A stretch of DNA of 64,000 bases from JBFMFB01 sp040752115 (GCA_040752115.1 JBFMFB010000006.1:1-64000); one strand, 5' to 3'. Positions 34,709 through 43,914 are shown, numbered from the stretch's first letter. Notes: generated from the sequence alone by a model not told the origin. A program made the numbers and translations.

Positions 34709-35437
34709 ATGCGCGCCCGCCCCCTCCACACCGTCCCTATGGGCGTGAAGGCGCTGCTGGCACTCAGCCTGTGCCTGCAGCTCGCCTGGCACATCGGCCT
34801 CCCTCCGCCGCGGGCAGACGCGCACGCGCTGGCGCCCCCGCCCCGGAAAAACATGCTTGCCGCCGCGGCTTTCGGCGAACCCATCGCGGCTTCGCAGCTA
34901 CTGGCGCTGTATCTACAAGCGTTCGACAACCCGCCCGGCATCCGCATCCCGTTTCGCGATCTCGATTACGATGTCGTCATGGACTGGCTGACGCGCATGA
35001 TCGAACTCGACCCGCGCGGGCAGTATCCGCTGCTGCTGGCCACCCGGCTCTACGCGCAGGTGCCCGACGAAGCCAGGCAGCGACAAATGCTGGAATTCGT
35101 CTACCGCGAATTCTTCGCTGACCCCGACCGGCGCTGGCCATGGCTCGCGCATGCCGCAGTGACGGCGAAGCACCGCCTGCGCGATCTGCCCCTGGCGCTG
35201 AAATACGCCCAGGCCATCGCGAAACATGCCACCGGCCCGGCCGTGCCGCACTGGGCGCAGCAAATGCCGATCTTCATCCTGGAAGAAATGGGCGAAACCG
35301 AAAGCGCCAGGATTCTGCTCGGCGCCCTGCTCGCCAACGGCACCGTGACCGACCCCGGCGAAATCCGCTTCCTCACCGGCCGGCTGCACGACCTGGAACA
35401 GAAAGCCGTTGAAAAATCGCCGCTTCCGGTGAAATAA
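34709..35437 (+). CDS. exported or membrane-anchored helical-repeat protein of unknown function
   Basis: 242 aa (ATG 34739 is an alternative start). A hydrophobic N-terminal segment (ALLALSLCLQLAWHIGLP) looks like an anchor or signal. The rest is helical with TPR-like spacing (QLLALYLQAFDNPPG, DWLTRMIELDPRGQYPLLLATRLYAQ, LALKYAQAIAKHA). I recognise no family. It is coupled to the upstream membrane protein (5-base gap), and its stop touches the next gene region, suggesting a small operon. Confidence 0.65.
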   Translation: MRARPLHTVPMGVKALLALSLCLQLAWHIGLPPPRADAHALAPPPRKNMLAAAAFGEPIAASQLLALYLQAFDNPPGIRIPFRDLDYDVVMDWLTRMIELDPRGQYPLLLATRLYAQVPDEARQRQMLEFVYREFFADPDRRWPWLAHAAVTAKHRLRDLPLALKYAQAIAKHATGPAVPHWAQQMPIFILEEMGETESARILLGALLANGTVTDPGEIRFLTGRLHDLEQKAVEKSPLPVK

Positions 35438-35469
35438 TGACGGCGGTTTGCTCGGGAGGGAGAGGTGGA

Positions 35470-36144
35470 ATGAAGAATAAATCGAACGGTTTCACCCTGA
35501 TCGAAATCGCCATCGTGCTGGTCATCATCGGCCTGCTGCTGGGCGGGGTGCTAAAGGGGCAGGAGCTGATCACCGGCGCCCGCGTCAGAAACCTGATTTC
35601 GCAGCAGGACGGGATCAAGGCGGCCTATTTCGGTTTCCAGGACCGCTACCGCGCCTTGCCGGGAGATTATGCGCAGGCGACCGTCAACATCAACGGCGCG
35701 ACCCGGAACGGCAACGGCAACGGCCAGATCGAACCGGCTGCAGCGCCGGTAAACGGCAGCGCCCCGGAAGAGCACATCCTCGCCTGGGAACACCTGAGCC
35801 GCGCCGGCTTCATCAACGGCAGCTACACCTTCGCCGCCGCGGCAACCGACACCACCACCCCCAAGAACCCCTACAGCACCTATCTGCAACTGATCTACGA
35901 CAACAACTACGGAACGGGCGCCGCGTCTGCGCGGCACAACCTCAAGACCGGCAACCAGATCCCGGTGAACATCCTGGCCGAAATAGACCTCAAGATCGAC
36001 GACGGCAACCCCTCCGGCGGCGCCTTCCAGTTTTCCGCCTTCGGCGGCCCCACCGCCGCAACCTGCGTCGACGCGACCACCAACCCCGTGAGCTGGAACA
36101 TCAGGGGCGACCAGAACAATTGCGGCGGGACGAGCATTTTCTGA
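35470..36144 (+). CDS. type IV prepilin-like protein, solitary
   Basis: 224 aa from ATG 35470, preceded by a strong ribosome site (GGAGGGAGAGG). Leader MKNKSNG, then FTLIEIAIVLVIIGLLLGG with Glu at +5: a prepilin peptidase substrate. The mature part has RYRALPGDYAQA and a Gly/Asn-rich stretch with one Cys pair near the end (TCVDAT and NNCGGTS). It lies far from the assembly genes at 1-8558 and has no assembly genes beside it. It may use that machinery. Confidence 0.78.
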   Translation: MKNKSNGFTLIEIAIVLVIIGLLLGGVLKGQELITGARVRNLISQQDGIKAAYFGFQDRYRALPGDYAQATVNINGATRNGNGNGQIEPAAAPVNGSAPEEHILAWEHLSRAGFINGSYTFAAAATDTTTPKNPYSTYLQLIYDNNYGTGAASARHNLKTGNQIPVNILAEIDLKIDDGNPSGGAFQFSAFGGPTAATCVDATTNPVSWNIRGDQNNCGGTSIF

Positions 36145-36159
36145 TCTGCATGCAATAAA

Positions 36160-36314
36160 CCTAAAAACGGCATTTGGCCACGAATGACACGAATAAACAC
36201 GAATAAGAACAACGAAGTGCGGCCGATTTGCAGCATACCATCCAGGCGAGCACGGCCCCATGAGTAACGTCATGATTATTCGTGAACATTCGTGGCCAAA
36301 CCGCTTTTTCTAGG
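36160..36314. repeat. heptamer-word palindromic element, copy G (CACGAAT/ATTCGTG)
   Basis: Nearly identical to copy A from tip to tip, including the core GTGCGGCCGATTTGCAGC, but with one right-arm word lost (two ATTCGTG). Tips are CCTAAAAACGGCATTT and AAACCGCTTTTTCTAGG. It lies after the lone prepilin gene and before the convergent kef-type gene. Confidence 0.9.
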
Positions 36315-36379
36315 ATAAATCGGGCAGGAAGCGGGGCAGCCCCGCGGGGTGACGTTCTACGATGAAACCCGGCGGAAAG

Positions 36380-38350
36380 CTATCCCTGCAACAACCTGAT
36401 CTCCGCTGCTGCCAGTTCTTCCGGGGTGCCCAACAACACCACCACATCACCCGCCGCCAGGCGGATTTCGGGGGAGGGCTCGAGGCCGCGGATGTTGCGC
36501 CGCCGCACGGCCGTGACCTGCACATGGACGCTTTCCAGATCGAGATCGGCCAGCGTCTTGCCCACTGCGGTGGCGCCTTCGTTCAACGGGATCGAATGCA
36601 GCCGCGGCTGGCATTTGTCGCTGCTGTCCAGATCCACATCGGTGGCGCCGTGGAAAAATCCGCGCAAGAGGCTGTAGCGCCGTTCCCGCACTTCGCGAAT
36701 ACGCCTTACCACATGGGCGAGAGGGACGCCGAGCAGCATCAGCGCGTGAGAAGCCAGCATCAGGCTGCCCTCCAGCACTTCCGGCACCACCTCGGCTGCG
36801 CCGGCCTGCTGCAGCCGCTCCAGGTCGGTGTCATCCATGGTGCGCACGATCACCGGCAGTTCCGGCCGCAATTCCTGGACATGGTGCAGCACCTTGAGGG
36901 CCGAGGGGACGTCGGCGTAAGTCACCACCACCGCGCAGGCTCGGTGCAGCCCTGCGGCGATCAGCACCTCGCGCCTGCCGGCATCGCCGTACACCACGCT
37001 TTCGCCTGCCGATGCCGCTTCGCGTACGCGGTGCGGATCGAGATCGAGCGCAACGAAGGAGAAGCCCTCCTGTTCCAGGAAGCGCGCCAGATTCTGCCCG
37101 CTACGGCCGTAGCCGCAAACGATCACATGCCCTTCAGCCGATGCGCTCTGCACGGCGATCTCGTGCAGCTCCCGGGCGCGGTGATACCACTCGTTGCTGT
37201 AGACGTAGCGCACCAGCTTTTCGCTGTGCTGGATGATGAACGGCGCGGCAAGCATGGAAAGCAGCATCGCCGCCAGCACGACCTGCATGGTCTGGGGGTC
37301 GAGCAGATTGGCCCCGCCCGCGTGCGACAGCAGGACGAAGCCGAACTCGCCGGCTTGCGCCAGCGACAGGCCGGTGCGCATGGCCGCGCTGAGATCCTCG
37401 CCGAACAGCCGCCCCAGCAACGCCACCAGCAGCGTCTTGAGCACGACGATGGCCGCCAGCACCGCCATCACCCAGGGGAAGCTGTTCGCGATCACGGAAA
37501 AATCGAGCAGCATGCCGATGGTGACGAAAAACAGCCCGAGCAGGACGTCGCGGAAAGGCTTGATGTCGCCTTCCACCTGGTAGCGATATTCGGTTTCGGA
37601 AATCAGCATCCCTGCCAGGAAAGCGCCCAGGGCCAGAGAGAGGCCGGCCAGCTCGGTCAGGTAGGCGAGCCCGAGCGTGATCAGCAGCACGTTGAGCATG
37701 AACAGCTCGGAAGACTTGCGCCGCGCCACCAGATGGAACCACGGCCGCATCAGGCGCTGGCCGAAATAAAGCAGCACCGCCAGCAACACCGCCGCCTTGG
37801 CAAACGCCATGCCCAAAGCGCCGGCGAGATCGCCGCCGCCCATGCCCAGGGCCGGAATCAGCACCAGCAACGGCACCACTGCCAGATCCTGGAACAGCAG
37901 CACGCCAATGATCATGCGCCCATGGCGGGAGTGCAGCTCCGCCCGTTCCGCCACCAGCTTGCTGACGATGGCGGTGGACGACATCGCCAGCGCGCCGCCC
38001 AGCGCCACGCCCGCCTGCCAGCCCAGGCCGATGCTGAGGCAAACGATCAGAACCAGCGCCAGCGTCAGCAATACCTGCGCCCCGCCCAGCCCGAACACGA
38101 TGCTGCGCATCGCCTTGAGCTGCGGCAGGCTGAATTCCAGGCCGATGCTGAACATCAGGAACACCACCCCGAATTCGGCCAGATGGCGGGTTTCTCCGCT
38201 TTCGGGAATCCAGCCCAGCGCATGGGGGCCGACCGCCAAGCCCACCAGCAGATAGGCCAGCATCGCGGGCAGGCGCAGGCTGCGGAACAGCGCGACCACG
38301 ATGACCGTGGCCGCGAGCAGGATCAGAACGAGTTGTAAGGTGACGTGCAT
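36380..38350 (-). CDS. Kef/CPA2-type monovalent cation:proton antiporter with RCK domains
   Basis: 656 aa. Residues 1-380 form 12 or so spans of a CPA2 exchanger (FGVVFLMFSIGLEFSLPQLK, GVLLFQDLAVVPLL with the transport Asp, ALGAFLAGMLISETEY). Residues about 405-530 are an RCK-N/TrkA-N domain (GHVIVCGYGRSGQNLARFLEQEG). Residues about 560-650 are an RCK-C domain. This is the KefB/YbaL plan: ligand-gated K+ or Na+ efflux at the inner membrane. No KefF/KefG partner is next to it, so glutathione gating is not indicated. It is divergent from kdsD. Confidence 0.92.
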   Translation of the reverse strand: MHVTLQLVLILLAATVIVVALFRSLRLPAMLAYLLVGLAVGPHALGWIPESGETRHLAEFGVVFLMFSIGLEFSLPQLKAMRSIVFGLGGAQVLLTLALVLIVCLSIGLGWQAGVALGGALAMSSTAIVSKLVAERAELHSRHGRMIIGVLLFQDLAVVPLLVLIPALGMGGGDLAGALGMAFAKAAVLLAVLLYFGQRLMRPWFHLVARRKSSELFMLNVLLITLGLAYLTELAGLSLALGAFLAGMLISETEYRYQVEGDIKPFRDVLLGLFFVTIGMLLDFSVIANSFPWVMAVLAAIVVLKTLLVALLGRLFGEDLSAAMRTGLSLAQAGEFGFVLLSHAGGANLLDPQTMQVVLAAMLLSMLAAPFIIQHSEKLVRYVYSNEWYHRARELHEIAVQSASAEGHVIVCGYGRSGQNLARFLEQEGFSFVALDLDPHRVREAASAGESVVYGDAGRREVLIAAGLHRACAVVVTYADVPSALKVLHHVQELRPELPVIVRTMDDTDLERLQQAGAAEVVPEVLEGSLMLASHALMLLGVPLAHVVRRIREVRERRYSLLRGFFHGATDVDLDSSDKCQPRLHSIPLNEGATAVGKTLADLDLESVHVQVTAVRRRNIRGLEPSPEIRLAAGDVVVLLGTPEELAAAEIRLLQG

Positions 38351-38401
38351 GCGGTATCGGTTGCCGTAGCGCCGGCTCCGCTCTGGGCCGGCGACTGATG
38401 A

Positions 38402-38407
38402 TATACT
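38402..38407 (+). promoter_or_regulatory. possible -10 box for kdsD
   Basis: TATACT lies 9 bases before the ATG at 38416. Transcription would begin almost at the start codon, giving a very short or absent leader. No clear -35 box is visible. Confidence 0.35.
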
Positions 38408-38415
38408 TGCTACCC

Positions 38416-39420
38416 ATGAATTCTTCGGGACAGACAGCGAAAATGCCGGCGCCGCAATCCGCGGCGCTCGAACTGGCGCGGCAGGTGCTGCAGATCGAAG
38501 CGGACGCCGTTCTGGCCTTGCGCGACAGGCTGGATCACGGCTTCTTGCAGGCGCTCCAGCTCATTCTACACTGCCAGGGCCGGATTGTGGTCAGCGGCAT
38601 GGGCAAATCCGGCCACGTCGCGCGCAAAATCGCCTCCACCCTGGCCAGCACCGGCACCCCGGCATTCTTCGTCCACCCCGGCGAGGCGAGCCATGGCGAT
38701 CTCGGCATGATCACCCGCAACGACGTCGTGATCGCCCTTTCCAACTCGGGGGAAAGCCCGGAACTGCTGACCATCGTGCCGCTGGTGAAGCGCATCGGCG
38801 CCAAGCTCATCGCCCTCACCGGCAACGCAAAATCTACCCTGGCGCACGAGGCCGACGTGCATCTCGACGCCTCGGTCGCCCAGGAAGCGTGCCCGCTCGG
38901 GCTGGCTCCCACCGCCAGCACCACGGCGGCGCTGGCCCTGGGCGACGCGCTGGCGGTCGCGCTTCTCGACGCCCGCGGCTTCGGCAAGGAAGATTTCGCC
39001 CGCTCCCACCCCGGCGGCGCGCTCGGCCGGCGGCTGCTGGTGCATGTCGCGGACGTGATGCACCGGGAGGAAAAGCTGCCCAAGGTTTCCGCCGGCGCCA
39101 CGGTGAGCGAAGCGCTGCTGGAGATGACGCGCACGGGACTGGGGATGACAGCGATCGTGGATGAGGAGGATCGGGTGCTTGGCCTCTTTACCGACGGCGA
39201 CCTGCGGCGCGCGCTGGACAAAAACATCGACGTGCATGCGACGCTGGTGGCCGAGGTGATGACCCGCAACCCGCGCACCATCACGGCGGACAGGCTAGCC
39301 GCAGAGGCGGTGCAGATCATGGACCAGCACAAGATCAACGGGCTTTTGGTGGTGGATGCCGAACGGCAACTTGTCGGCGCCTTCAACATGCACGATCTGC
39401 TGCGGGCCGGGGTGGTGTGA
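38416..39420 (+). CDS. kdsD: arabinose-5-phosphate isomerase
   Basis: 334 aa from MNSSGQTAKMPAP. It converts ribulose-5-P to arabinose-5-P for KDO synthesis. SIS domain (about 40-180; GRIVVSGMGKSGHVARKIASTLASTG, IALSNSGESPELL) plus two CBS domains (about 210-330). Start 38416 is preferred over the in-frame ATG 38398 because the latter overlaps the probable -10 box. kdsC follows after 15 bases. Confidence 0.94.
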   Translation: MNSSGQTAKMPAPQSAALELARQVLQIEADAVLALRDRLDHGFLQALQLILHCQGRIVVSGMGKSGHVARKIASTLASTGTPAFFVHPGEASHGDLGMITRNDVVIALSNSGESPELLTIVPLVKRIGAKLIALTGNAKSTLAHEADVHLDASVAQEACPLGLAPTASTTAALALGDALAVALLDARGFGKEDFARSHPGGALGRRLLVHVADVMHREEKLPKVSAGATVSEALLEMTRTGLGMTAIVDEEDRVLGLFTDGDLRRALDKNIDVHATLVAEVMTRNPRTITADRLAAEAVQIMDQHKINGLLVVDAERQLVGAFNMHDLLRAGVV

Positions 39421-39435
39421 GCGGAAGCGAGAGCG

Positions 39436-39960
39436 ATGCACGACTTCATTGACCGCGCCCGACGCATCAAGCTGGCCATCTTCGACGTGGACGGGGTGCT
39501 GACCGACGGCAGGCTGTTCCTCGCCGACGACGGCCAGGAATACAAGGCATTCCATTCCCTGGACGGGCATGGCATGAAAATGCTCAAGGCGACCGGGGTG
39601 GAACTCGCCATCATCACCGGCCGAACTTCCAAGGTGGTGCTGCACCGCGCCCAGAACCTCGGTATCACCCATTTATACCAGGGCGTGCATGACAAGCTGG
39701 AGGCGTTCCGGCAGCTGCTCGCCACGCTCGGGCTCGAACCGCCGGCATGCGCCTTCATGGGCGACGATGTAGTGGACCTGCCGGTGATGCGCCGCTGCGG
39801 CCTGGCGCTGACCGTGCCGGAAGCGCCCCTCCTCGTCAAGCAGCACGCAGATTTCGTCACCAAGCTCGCGGGCGGACGCGGGGCGGTGCGCGAAATCTGC
39901 GAGCTGATCATGCAAGCGCAGGGAACCTTCGAAGAGCAGATGGCTCCCTATCTGCGATGA
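39436..39960 (+). CDS. kdsC: 3-deoxy-D-manno-octulosonate 8-phosphate phosphatase
   Basis: 174 aa HAD phosphatase. Motif I LAIFDVDGVLTDG, motif II AIITGRTS and the C-terminal FMGDDVVDLPVMRRCGL are complete. It releases KDO from KDO-8-P. It overlaps lptC by 4 bases (ATGA). The kdsD-kdsC-lptCAB order is typical. Confidence 0.95.
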   Translation: MHDFIDRARRIKLAIFDVDGVLTDGRLFLADDGQEYKAFHSLDGHGMKMLKATGVELAIITGRTSKVVLHRAQNLGITHLYQGVHDKLEAFRQLLATLGLEPPACAFMGDDVVDLPVMRRCGLALTVPEAPLLVKQHADFVTKLAGGRGAVREICELIMQAQGTFEEQMAPYLR

Positions 39961-40532
39961 AGGATCGCTTCGCCGCCGGGTTTCCCCTTGCCCTGCTGTT
40001 TCTGCTCGCCGCGCTTACTTTCTGGCTGGACCGCGCGGTCCAAGCCCCCCAGGCCAAGCGGGACGGCAGCGGCAGGCATGACATGGATTACAGTGTGGAA
40101 AATTTCACAATGACCCGCATGGGAAAAGACGGCGCGCCGCAGCACACGCTGGCCGCCGCCAAGATGGTGCATTACCCTGACGACGATAGCACGCACCTGA
40201 CCAACCCCCATTACACGCGCCTCGACAAGGAAAAACCGCCGCTGCACATCCGGGCGCAGCGCGGCCTGGTTTCGAGCAACGGCGAGCACGTCTATTTCAC
40301 CGGCGGCGTACAGGTTGTCCGCGAAGCGGGCAGGGGCAAGGATCAGGTTACGGCCGCCACCGAGTTCCTGCATGTCATCCCGGACAAGGATCTCGCGCTC
40401 ACCGACAAGGCCGTCACCATCCGCACCCCGACCGTCGTCATGACCGCGGTTGGCCTGGAATTGAACAACAAAACCCACACCATGAAGCTGCTCTCGCGCG
40501 TCAAAGGACATTATGAAAAGACCGCCCGTTAG
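39957..40532 (+). CDS. lptC: LPS export ABC transporter periplasmic protein LptC
   Basis: 191 aa from ATG 39957. One N-terminal span (FPLALLFLLAALTFWLDRAV) is followed by a beta-jellyroll OstA-like domain (YSVENFTMTRMGKDGAPQHTLAA; DQVTAATEFLHVIPDKDLALTDK). It bridges LptB2FG and LptA in LPS transport. The last 20 bases overlap lptA. Confidence 0.92.
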   Translation: MKDRFAAGFPLALLFLLAALTFWLDRAVQAPQAKRDGSGRHDMDYSVENFTMTRMGKDGAPQHTLAAAKMVHYPDDDSTHLTNPHYTRLDKEKPPLHIRAQRGLVSSNGEHVYFTGGVQVVREAGRGKDQVTAATEFLHVIPDKDLALTDKAVTIRTPTVVMTAVGLELNNKTHTMKLLSRVKGHYEKTAR

Positions 40533-41112
40533 CCTTGCGCTGCCCCTGATCGCCATGTCGCTGCTTGGACTGCTGCTCCCGGCCGCGGCCCGGGCGGAAA
40601 AGGCCGATCGCGACAAACCCGTCAACCTCGAGGCGGATACCGTTTTCCTGGACGACGCCAGGCAGATCAGCACCTACCAGGGCAATGTCCGGCTGACGCA
40701 GGGCACGCTCCTGATCCGCGCCGACAAGCTGGTCGTGACCGAGGATGCCGGCGGCTTCCAGCATGGCACCGCTTACGGCAACCCGGCCAGCTTCCGGCAA
40801 AAGCGCGAAGGGCTGGAAGAGTACATCGAAGGCTACGCGCAGCGCATCGAATACGATGCCAGGACGGACAAGGTGCAGCTTTTCACCCAGGCGCACATGA
40901 AGCGCAACCGGGACGAGGTGCGCGGCAACTACATCTCCTACGACGGCAAGACCGAATTCTTCCAGGCAATCGGCGCAGCCAAGGAAGCGCCCGCTGCAGG
41001 CCGGGTGCGGGCCGTCATTCAGCCCAAACCCAAGGCCGGCACGGCTGCGCCCGCACCTTCACCGGTGCCGCTCAAACCTGCCGAGAGCATTTCCCGGCCA
41101 CCCGGGCAATGA
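40513..41112 (+). CDS. lptA: LPS transport periplasmic bridge protein LptA
   Basis: 199 aa. Signal peptide (SLALPLIAMSLLGLLLPAAARAE), then the OstA-like domain (KPVNLEADTVFLDDARQISTYQGNVRLTQGTLLIRADKL) and a Pro/Ala-rich tail (from about 165). LptA oligomers form the periplasmic bridge to LptDE. The lptB gene follows only after a 159-bp gap filled by an interspersed repeat. Confidence 0.93.
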   Translation: MKRPPVSLALPLIAMSLLGLLLPAAARAEKADRDKPVNLEADTVFLDDARQISTYQGNVRLTQGTLLIRADKLVVTEDAGGFQHGTAYGNPASFRQKREGLEEYIEGYAQRIEYDARTDKVQLFTQAHMKRNRDEVRGNYISYDGKTEFFQAIGAAKEAPAAGRVRAVIQPKPKAGTAAPAPSPVPLKPAESISRPPGQ

Positions 41113-41115
41113 CTC

Positions 41116-41271
41116 TGAAAGCCGCATTTCAGCCACAGATCTACACGGATGTTCACAGATAAACAATGACTTATTGCAGGCAAGCGGGCGGCGCGAGATA
41201 CGAGTCGTACAACATCACCAGGAAATCCGTGCCTTATCCGTGTTCATCTGCGGCCAATAAAGGTTTTTAGG
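41116..41271. repeat. heptamer-word palindromic element, copy H (CACAGAT/ATCCGTG words)
   Basis: Left arm: CACAGAT, CACGGAT, CACAGAT. Right arm: ATCCGTG, ATCCGTG, ATCTGCG. Spacing is 10-11 bp. The right tip CCAATAAAGGTTTTTAGG ends exactly at the lptB ATG. AAAGG within the tip is well placed as ribosome site, so the element seems to provide the lptB leader. Confidence 0.85.
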
Positions 41272-42012
41272 ATGGCTTCGACAGACAACATGAGCAAACT
41301 CGACGTACAAAGCCTGAAAAAACGCTACAAGTCCCGCCTGGTGGTCAAGGACGTGTCCCTCCAGGTGGAAAGCGGCGAAGTCGTCGGCCTGCTGGGGCCG
41401 AACGGCGCAGGCAAGACGACCAGCTTCTACATGATGGTGGGGCTGGTGCCGCTGGACGACGGCAGCATCCGGCTGGACGGCCAGGACCTTTCCCGCATGC
41501 CCATCCACCGCCGCGCCCGGCTGGGCCTGAGCTACCTGCCGCAGGAAGCCTCCATTTTCCGCAAGCTGACCGTGGCCGAAAACATTCGCGCGATCCTCGA
41601 ATTGCAGCCGCTTTCGCCCCCCCAGATCGAACAGCGCCTGAGCGAGCTGCTGGAGGAACTGCACATCGCCCATCTGCGCAACAACCCGGCATTGAGCCTG
41701 TCCGGCGGAGAGCGGCGGCGGGTCGAAATCGCCCGCGCGCTCGCCACCCAGCCTCGCTTCATCCTTCTGGACGAGCCGTTCGCCGGGGTCGATCCGATCG
41801 CGGTGCTGGACATCCAGAAAATCATCCGCTTTCTGACCGACCGCAATATCGGCGTGCTCATCACCGACCACAACGTGCGCGAAACCCTGGGCATCTGCGA
41901 CCGCGCCTACATCATCAACGAAGGCTCGGTGCTGGCTAGCGGCAAACCGGACGAAATCGTTTATAATGAAAGCGTAAGAAAAGTCTATCTGGGCGAACAC
42001 TTCCGGTTGTAA
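41272..42012 (+). CDS. lptB: LPS export ABC transporter ATPase LptB
   Basis: 246 aa (ATG 41290, MSKLDVQ, is an alternative start). Walker A GPNGAGKTTSF, signature LSLSGGERRRVEIARALA, Walker B FILLDEPFAGVDP and H-loop ITDHNVRE are complete. It drives LPS extraction with LptFG. The second Met would leave the usual leader distance from the AAAGG in the repeat, and the first Met would be 7 bases from it. rpoN follows. Confidence 0.94.
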   Translation: MASTDNMSKLDVQSLKKRYKSRLVVKDVSLQVESGEVVGLLGPNGAGKTTSFYMMVGLVPLDDGSIRLDGQDLSRMPIHRRARLGLSYLPQEASIFRKLTVAENIRAILELQPLSPPQIEQRLSELLEELHIAHLRNNPALSLSGGERRRVEIARALATQPRFILLDEPFAGVDPIAVLDIQKIIRFLTDRNIGVLITDHNVRETLGICDRAYIINEGSVLASGKPDEIVYNESVRKVYLGEHFRL

Positions 42013-42026
42013 TGACTCATCAGTTG

Positions 42027-42088
42027 CAGGTTTCGGGTTCCAGGTCCACCATTCGAAACAAGCGCGTCGACTCGAAACCCGAACCTTA
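42027..42088. repeat. GGTTTCGGGTTC/GAAACCCGAACC palindrome before rpoN
   Basis: CAGGTTTCGGGTTCCAGG and CTCGAAACCCGAACCTTA are partly complementary across about 25 bp of loop. It is another short-word intergenic palindrome, placed 4 bases before the rpoN ATG. Confidence 0.65.
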
Positions 42089-42092
42089 GAAA

Positions 42093-43538
42093 ATGAAGCA
42101 CACCCTCCAACTCAAGCTCTCGCAGCACCTGGCTCTGACCCCGCAGCTGCAGCAATCCATCCGCCTGCTCCAGCTGTCCACGCTGGAGCTCAATCAGGAG
42201 CTCGAGCACTTCATCGAGGCCAACCCCCTGCTGGAACGGGTGGAGCCGGGAACGGAAGCAGCGATTCCTGCCGGCGAGGATACCTTCGATGCGCCCCAAA
42301 CCGGGAATGAGCCCGAAGCGGCCGAAGCGGAAAGCGAGCCGGACATCGGGCCGGCGCCGGAAGATTTCATGGAAAGCCGCTGGGATGAGGAATCGGCGCC
42401 CTACGCCGCGCGCGACGGCGACGACGAGCCCGAATATCCGCAGGTTGCCGCGGAAACCCCCACCCTGCGCGAGCACCTCAACTGGCAGCTCAACCTGACC
42501 CAGCTTTCCCCGCGCGACAAGACCATCGTCTCGATCCTGATCGATGCCTTGAACGAGGACGGCTATCTGACCCAGAGCCTGGACGAAATCGCAGCCATGC
42601 TGCCGCCCGAGCTGGAAATCGACCCGGTGGAACTGCACGCATCATTGAACCACCTGCAGAATCTCGACCCGCCTGGCATCGGGGCGCGCACGCTGGGAGA
42701 ATGTTTGGCGCTGCAACTGGAGGCCATGCCCGCCGACACGCCCGGCCGCGACCTGGCCCTGTCCATCGCCAGGCAGCATCTGGAGGCCCTTGGCGCACGC
42801 GACTACAACAAGCTGAAAAAATTGCTGCATTGCAACGACGAGGCCCTGCGCGGCGCGCAAAACCTGATCGTTCACCTCAACCCGAGGCCGGGCGCGGATT
42901 TCACCCCCCCCGACACGCGCTATGTCGTGCCCGACGTCATTGTCCGGAAGATCAAGGGAGCGTGGACCGTCAATCTCAACCACGAAGCCATGCCGCGGCT
43001 GCGCATCAACCGCATCTACGCCGACATCCTGCAGCGCCACCGCGACAGCACCGGTCATCACCTGGCGAGCCAGTTGCAGGAGGCGAGATGGCTGATCAAG
43101 AACGTGCAGCAGCGCTTCGACACCATCCTGCGCGTGTCCCAGGCCATCGTGGAACGCCAGCGGCACTTCCTCGAACACGGTGAGGTCGCCATGCGCCCCC
43201 TGGTCTTGCGCGAAATCGCCGAGGCCGTGGATCTGCACGAATCCACCGTGTCCCGCGTCACCACCCAGAAATACATGCTGACGCCGCGCGGCATCTTTGA
43301 GCTGAAATATTTCTTCGGCAGCCACGTGGCCACGGAAACCGGCGGCGCCTGCTCGGCAACCGCCATCCGCGCGCTGATCAAGCAACTGGTGGCGGCAGAA
43401 GACTCCAAGAAACCTTTGAGCGACACCCAGCTCACGGAGATCCTGGCGCAGCAGGGCATCATCGTCGCCCGCCGCACTGTCGCAAAATACCGCGAGTCCT
43501 TGCAGATTCCCGCGGTCAACCTTCGCAAGTCCCTCTAA
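42093..43538 (+). CDS. rpoN: RNA polymerase sigma-54 factor
   Basis: 481 aa. Region I is Gln/Leu-rich (LKLSQHLALTPQLQQSIRLLQLS). An acidic region II (about 55-110) follows. The core-binding and HTH region (VDLHESTVSRVTTQKYM) and the RpoN box ARRTVAKYRE near the C-terminus are complete. It directs promoters at -24/-12. It is placed as usual between lptB and hpf. Confidence 0.96.
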   Translation: MKHTLQLKLSQHLALTPQLQQSIRLLQLSTLELNQELEHFIEANPLLERVEPGTEAAIPAGEDTFDAPQTGNEPEAAEAESEPDIGPAPEDFMESRWDEESAPYAARDGDDEPEYPQVAAETPTLREHLNWQLNLTQLSPRDKTIVSILIDALNEDGYLTQSLDEIAAMLPPELEIDPVELHASLNHLQNLDPPGIGARTLGECLALQLEAMPADTPGRDLALSIARQHLEALGARDYNKLKKLLHCNDEALRGAQNLIVHLNPRPGADFTPPDTRYVVPDVIVRKIKGAWTVNLNHEAMPRLRINRIYADILQRHRDSTGHHLASQLQEARWLIKNVQQRFDTILRVSQAIVERQRHFLEHGEVAMRPLVLREIAEAVDLHESTVSRVTTQKYMLTPRGIFELKYFFGSHVATETGGACSATAIRALIKQLVAAEDSKKPLSDTQLTEILAQQGIIVARRTVAKYRESLQIPAVNLRKSL

Positions 43539-43554
43539 CCCAAGGAGCAATATC

Positions 43555-43890
43555 ATGAATCTGACGCTAACCGGCCACCATCTCGAAATCACCCCCGCCA
43601 TCCGGGATTACGTTACCAGCAAGGTAGGCAAGATTTCACGTCATTTCGACCATGTAATCGACGTCAACGTGATCCTGTCGGTGGAAAAGCTCAAGCAGAA
43701 GGCCGAGGCCAACATTCATGTCCGCGGCAAGGACATTTTCGCCCAGACCGACGATGCCGACATGTACGCCGCCATCGATCTGCTGATCGACAAACTGGAC
43801 CGCCAGATCATCAAGCACAAGGAAAAGAACGGCGATATCCACCATCCCGGCGGCGCGCTGAAACACCAGGCATCAGCCGGGGAAGAATAA
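43555..43890 (+). CDS. hpf: short ribosome hibernation promoting factor
   Basis: 111 aa, with start codon preceded by AAGGAG. LTLTGHHLEITPAIRDYVTSKVGKISRHFD and YAAIDLLIDKLDRQIIKHKEK are the HPF/RaiA core. The short form binds the 30S subunit and supports 100S dimer formation. The C-terminal tail ends in a short charged stretch. Confidence 0.93.
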   Translation: MNLTLTGHHLEITPAIRDYVTSKVGKISRHFDHVIDVNVILSVEKLKQKAEANIHVRGKDIFAQTDDADMYAAIDLLIDKLDRQIIKHKEKNGDIHHPGGALKHQASAGEE

Positions 43891-43914
43891 GCAGGGCCCC
43901 GGCGCAACGCCTTC

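Noticed and set aside
36362..38338. Long open frame (658 codons) on the plus strand opposite the Kef-type antiporter gene
   Set aside because: It is Gln/His/Arg-rich with no recognisable domain and mirrors the codon pattern of the strong antiporter gene on the other strand.
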